Source of the DNA: Thermodesulfobacteriota bacterium
GTDB taxonomy: Bacteria > Desulfobacterota > WTBG01 > CAIYCZ01 > CAIRTM01
DNA: 44,970 bases
Direction of reading: 5' to 3'
Assembly (NCBI GenBank): GCA_028282925.1
Contig: JANQGV010000212.1
Coordinates: forward strand, 1-44,970
Position 1 is the stretch's first letter, and each line of letters begins with the position of its first letter. Shown in pieces: positions 43,094-44,970 of this stretch. The notes under the pieces are model-generated. The model searched no databases and had not been told where the DNA came from. It was given only the letters and a program-made list of their open reading frames with translations. The translations under genes were made by a program, and so were the position numbers.

Positions 43094-44128
43094 ATGTCAC
43101 CGACCAGGCGAAGTATAAACCATTTTTTAAAAAAAGAGGGCATTGACCCGGCAACGGGCAAAAACATGGAACTTATTGCCGGAGGCGGATCGGACCGCTG
43201 TTTTTACCGGGTTGCTTCCGGGAGGAACTCCTATGTGGTTATGACGGCCCCCAGTTTCAGGTACGATATCCGCTCCTACGTGGATGTGGGCAGGTTTTTA
43301 TACGAACGAGGTGTGGGCGTGCCGGAAATCCTGGCCTACGACGATGAAAGGCAACTGGTTCTGCTCGAAGACCTGGGCGATCTGAGTCTGTACCAAGCGT
43401 TGAACGAGGCCGAAACAAGGGGCGAGGTGGTCCGGTATTACAAGCAGGTACTCGACCGCCTGGCCGAAATGGTGGTGCGTACCAGCACCGATATGGAGAC
43501 CTGCGATTACCTGAAACACCGCAGTTTCGGCTATGAAGCCCTGCGATGGGAAACCGATTATTTTATTGAATGTTTTTTAAAACGTTTTTGCGGGGTGGCC
43601 CTGGAAAATGAAGGGCGACTTGAAGATGAATGCCATATGCTGGCCCTGCGCCTGGCAGAAGAGCGCCGGTTTTTCATGCACCGTGATTTCCAATCAAAGA
43701 ATGTGTATTTACATCAAGGACAAGTGCGTTTTATCGATTTTCAAACCGCAACCAGGGGACTACTGCAGTACGACCTGGCTTCGCTGCTTAAAGATTCTTA
43801 TTTTGTGCTGTCCGACGACGAGCGGGAAGAACTGGTTGAGTATTACAGGAAACTGCTGGCCGATGAGGGGAAAATGGACTGTACGACGGAAGACTTCCTT
43901 GCTTTGTTTCACCGTACCGGCCTGCAGCGCACCATGCAGGCCCTTGGTGCTTTTGCTTTTTTAGGCATGGACAAAGGCAAAACGGATTTTTTGGAGTATA
44001 TAGCTCCTGGTATCGGAATACTTTCAGAAGCTTTGAAGCTTTTTCCCGAATATGATGAGCTGGGCAGGGTGGTGGATGCTGCCGGTGGGATTCTCGAGCA
44101 GAAGCCTGATTTGTTAAAAATGAAGTAA
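43094..44128 (+). CDS. AmgK-like sugar kinase (aminoglycoside-phosphotransferase fold)
   Basis: Start at ATG 43094 (MSPTRRSINHFLKK); the track adds 26 codons that overlap the kinase 2 end. 344 residues. Motifs: GGGSDRCFYRV (nucleotide loop), VLLEDLGDLSL (hinge), FMHRDFQSKN (catalytic Asp) and VRFIDFQTATRG (metal Asp). In Pseudomonas, AmgK phosphorylates MurNAc/GlcNAc at C1 and MurU adds UMP, bypassing de novo UDP-MurNAc synthesis. A MurU-like gene lies upstream, which supports this role. Other APH-fold kinases cannot be excluded. Confidence 0.82.
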   Translation: MSPTRRSINHFLKKEGIDPATGKNMELIAGGGSDRCFYRVASGRNSYVVMTAPSFRYDIRSYVDVGRFLYERGVGVPEILAYDDERQLVLLEDLGDLSLYQALNEAETRGEVVRYYKQVLDRLAEMVVRTSTDMETCDYLKHRSFGYEALRWETDYFIECFLKRFCGVALENEGRLEDECHMLALRLAEERRFFMHRDFQSKNVYLHQGQVRFIDFQTATRGLLQYDLASLLKDSYFVLSDDEREELVEYYRKLLADEGKMDCTTEDFLALFHRTGLQRTMQALGAFAFLGMDKGKTDFLEYIAPGIGILSEALKLFPEYDELGRVVDAAGGILEQKPDLLKMK

Positions 44129-44252
44129 TATTGATGAGATACATTCTCTTCTTGAAAAAGCCATCTGGTGGTGGTATGTTTGTGACACTTGAGCACAAGA
44201 TATGGTGTTGTTTTTGAAACGGAAAATTGATTTGTAAAGGAAATCTCCGCTT

Positions 44253-44970
44253 ATGACACCGGCACAGAAGATTTTTGTTCTGGACACGAATGTAATTCTT
44301 CATGACAGCAGTTGTATTTATCAGTTCCAGGAACACGATATTGTTATACCGATTACGGTTTTGGAAGAGCTTGACCGTTTTAAAAAAGGCGGATCAATGC
44401 TCAATTACCATGCCCGTGAATTTGTGCGCGCCATCGATGAGCTCAGCGCCGACAGGCTGTTTGACGGCGGGGTTCCCATCGGCCCCCAAAACGGCCGGCT
44501 CAGCATAAAACTCGAGCAGGATTTTCATCCGGAGGTTGCCAGTAACTACTCGTCTCAGAAACCGGACAATCATATTCTGAACACCGCGTTCTGGCTGTCC
44601 CAGGAAGACCCCGGCCGGCAGGTGGTGCTGGTTTCAAAAGACGTGAATTTGCGTATGAAAGCCAAGTCGGTGGGGTTGTTGTCTCAGGATTATACCACCG
44701 ACCATGTCAAGGATATTGCTTCGCTGTACACCGGGCACCGGGTCGAAGAACACATTCCGGAATCTGTGATCCAAAGTCTTTACTCTGAGCCCTTTGAGAT
44801 GGCTGTTGACGACCTTCCTCTGGAAAAGGACCTTAATCCCCACGAGTATATTATCTTGCGCAACGGCAGCAAATCGGCCCTGGCCACCTTGGCTCCCTTT
44901 GAGCACAAGATAAAGCGCATCGAGAAAATGGCGGCCTACGGCATCAGTCCGCGGAATGCTGAGCAGATTT
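44253..44970 (+). CDS. PhoH-family ATPase with N-terminal PIN domain, 3' truncated by window
   Basis: Not in the ORF track because no stop lies in the window. Start ATG 44253 with AAAGGA upstream. The PIN RNase-like domain is clear: FVLDTNVILHDSSCIY (metal Asp), ITVLEELDRFKKG (acidic Glu), PDNHILNTAF and VVLVSKDVNLRMKAKSVGL (acidic Asp). The linker then leads to the start of the PhoH part (LAPFEHKIKRIEKMAAYGI). PIN-PhoH proteins are RNA-binding ATPases, some with helicase and RNase activity. The Walker motifs lie beyond the window edge. Confidence 0.9.
   Translation, partial: MTPAQKIFVLDTNVILHDSSCIYQFQEHDIVIPITVLEELDRFKKGGSMLNYHAREFVRAIDELSADRLFDGGVPIGPQNGRLSIKLEQDFHPEVASNYSSQKPDNHILNTAFWLSQEDPGRQVVLVSKDVNLRMKAKSVGLLSQDYTTDHVKDIASLYTGHRVEEHIPESVIQSLYSEPFEMAVDDLPLEKDLNPHEYIILRNGSKSALATLAPFEHKIKRIEKMAAYGISPRNAEQI

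Noticed and set aside
32151-44970. CRISPR arrays, tRNA or rRNA genes
   Set aside because: No regularly spaced direct repeats and no tRNA/rRNA signatures seen here or in the rest of the window. The R1/R2 repeats are dispersed and not regularly spaced.

Overview
The window looks like chromosomal DNA of an anaerobic Desulfobacterota-type (former Deltaproteobacteria) bacterium. This rests on overall gene style: PAS/HisKA/REC hybrid kinases, PilZ proteins, PQQ-propeller secreted proteins with CFI-box-like C-termini, a DRE-TIM aldolase, ClpB, Tex and PhoH. It also rests on two dispersed structured repeat families of a kind I associate with that group. Placement is inference; no rRNA or tRNA gene is visible to settle it. 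Genes are moderately GC-rich except for one AT-rich island (about 3.5-6.2 kb).

Layout. 0-3.5 kb: the end of a large secreted beta-propeller/InlB-repeat protein and a small membrane protein. 3.5-6.2 kb: an AT-rich restriction-modification island (C5 cytosine methyltransferase, Vsr nickase, two-repeat HNH endonuclease). 6.3-9.6 kb: orphan HicB-like antitoxin, PPOX flavoprotein, YajD-type HNH protein and a secreted GH39-like glycosidase. 9.7-16.4 kb: hybrid histidine kinase, PilZ protein, HATPase-GNAT fusion and a CrtI-like FAD oxidoreductase. 16.4-22.2 kb: repeats, a secreted protein of unknown function and Tex. 22.2-22.8 kb: an AT-rich non-coding stretch with a perfect DnaA box. 22.8-30.6 kb: small Cys protein, penicillin-V-acylase-like hydrolase, DUF2834 protein, lipoprotein hydrolase, 8-bladed PQQ propeller, a membrane-anchored protein resembling ferredoxin-dependent bilin reductases, Sir2, and two small zinc-ribbon proteins. 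30.9-38.8 kb: aldolase, PilZ, ClpB, SpoIID/LytB protein, lipoprotein and PIG-L deacetylase. 39.2-45 kb: PPOX protein, MurU-like nucleotidyltransferase, second hybrid kinase, AmgK-like kinase and a truncated PhoH/PIN ATPase.

The most unusual content is between the genes. Repeat family R1 (five copies, about 127-300 bp) is an imperfect palindrome whose terminal stems differ between copies yet stay largely complementary. Four of the five copies start within 0-2 nt of the stop codon of a + strand gene. Family R2 (three copies, about 200-270 bp) shows stem pairs with compensatory changes between copies. Some copies carry, nested in their loops, runs of small perfect hairpins with 3-8 nt loops. A free-standing run of five such hairpins lies just past the stop of the HATPase-GNAT gene. 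No transposase or RAYT gene is present in the window to explain them.

Functional links: the MurU-like and AmgK-like genes suggest peptidoglycan (MurNAc) recycling and flank a hybrid kinase. The methyltransferase, Vsr and HNH genes form a compact defence operon with its own promoter. Most other genes appear to be single-gene transcription units.
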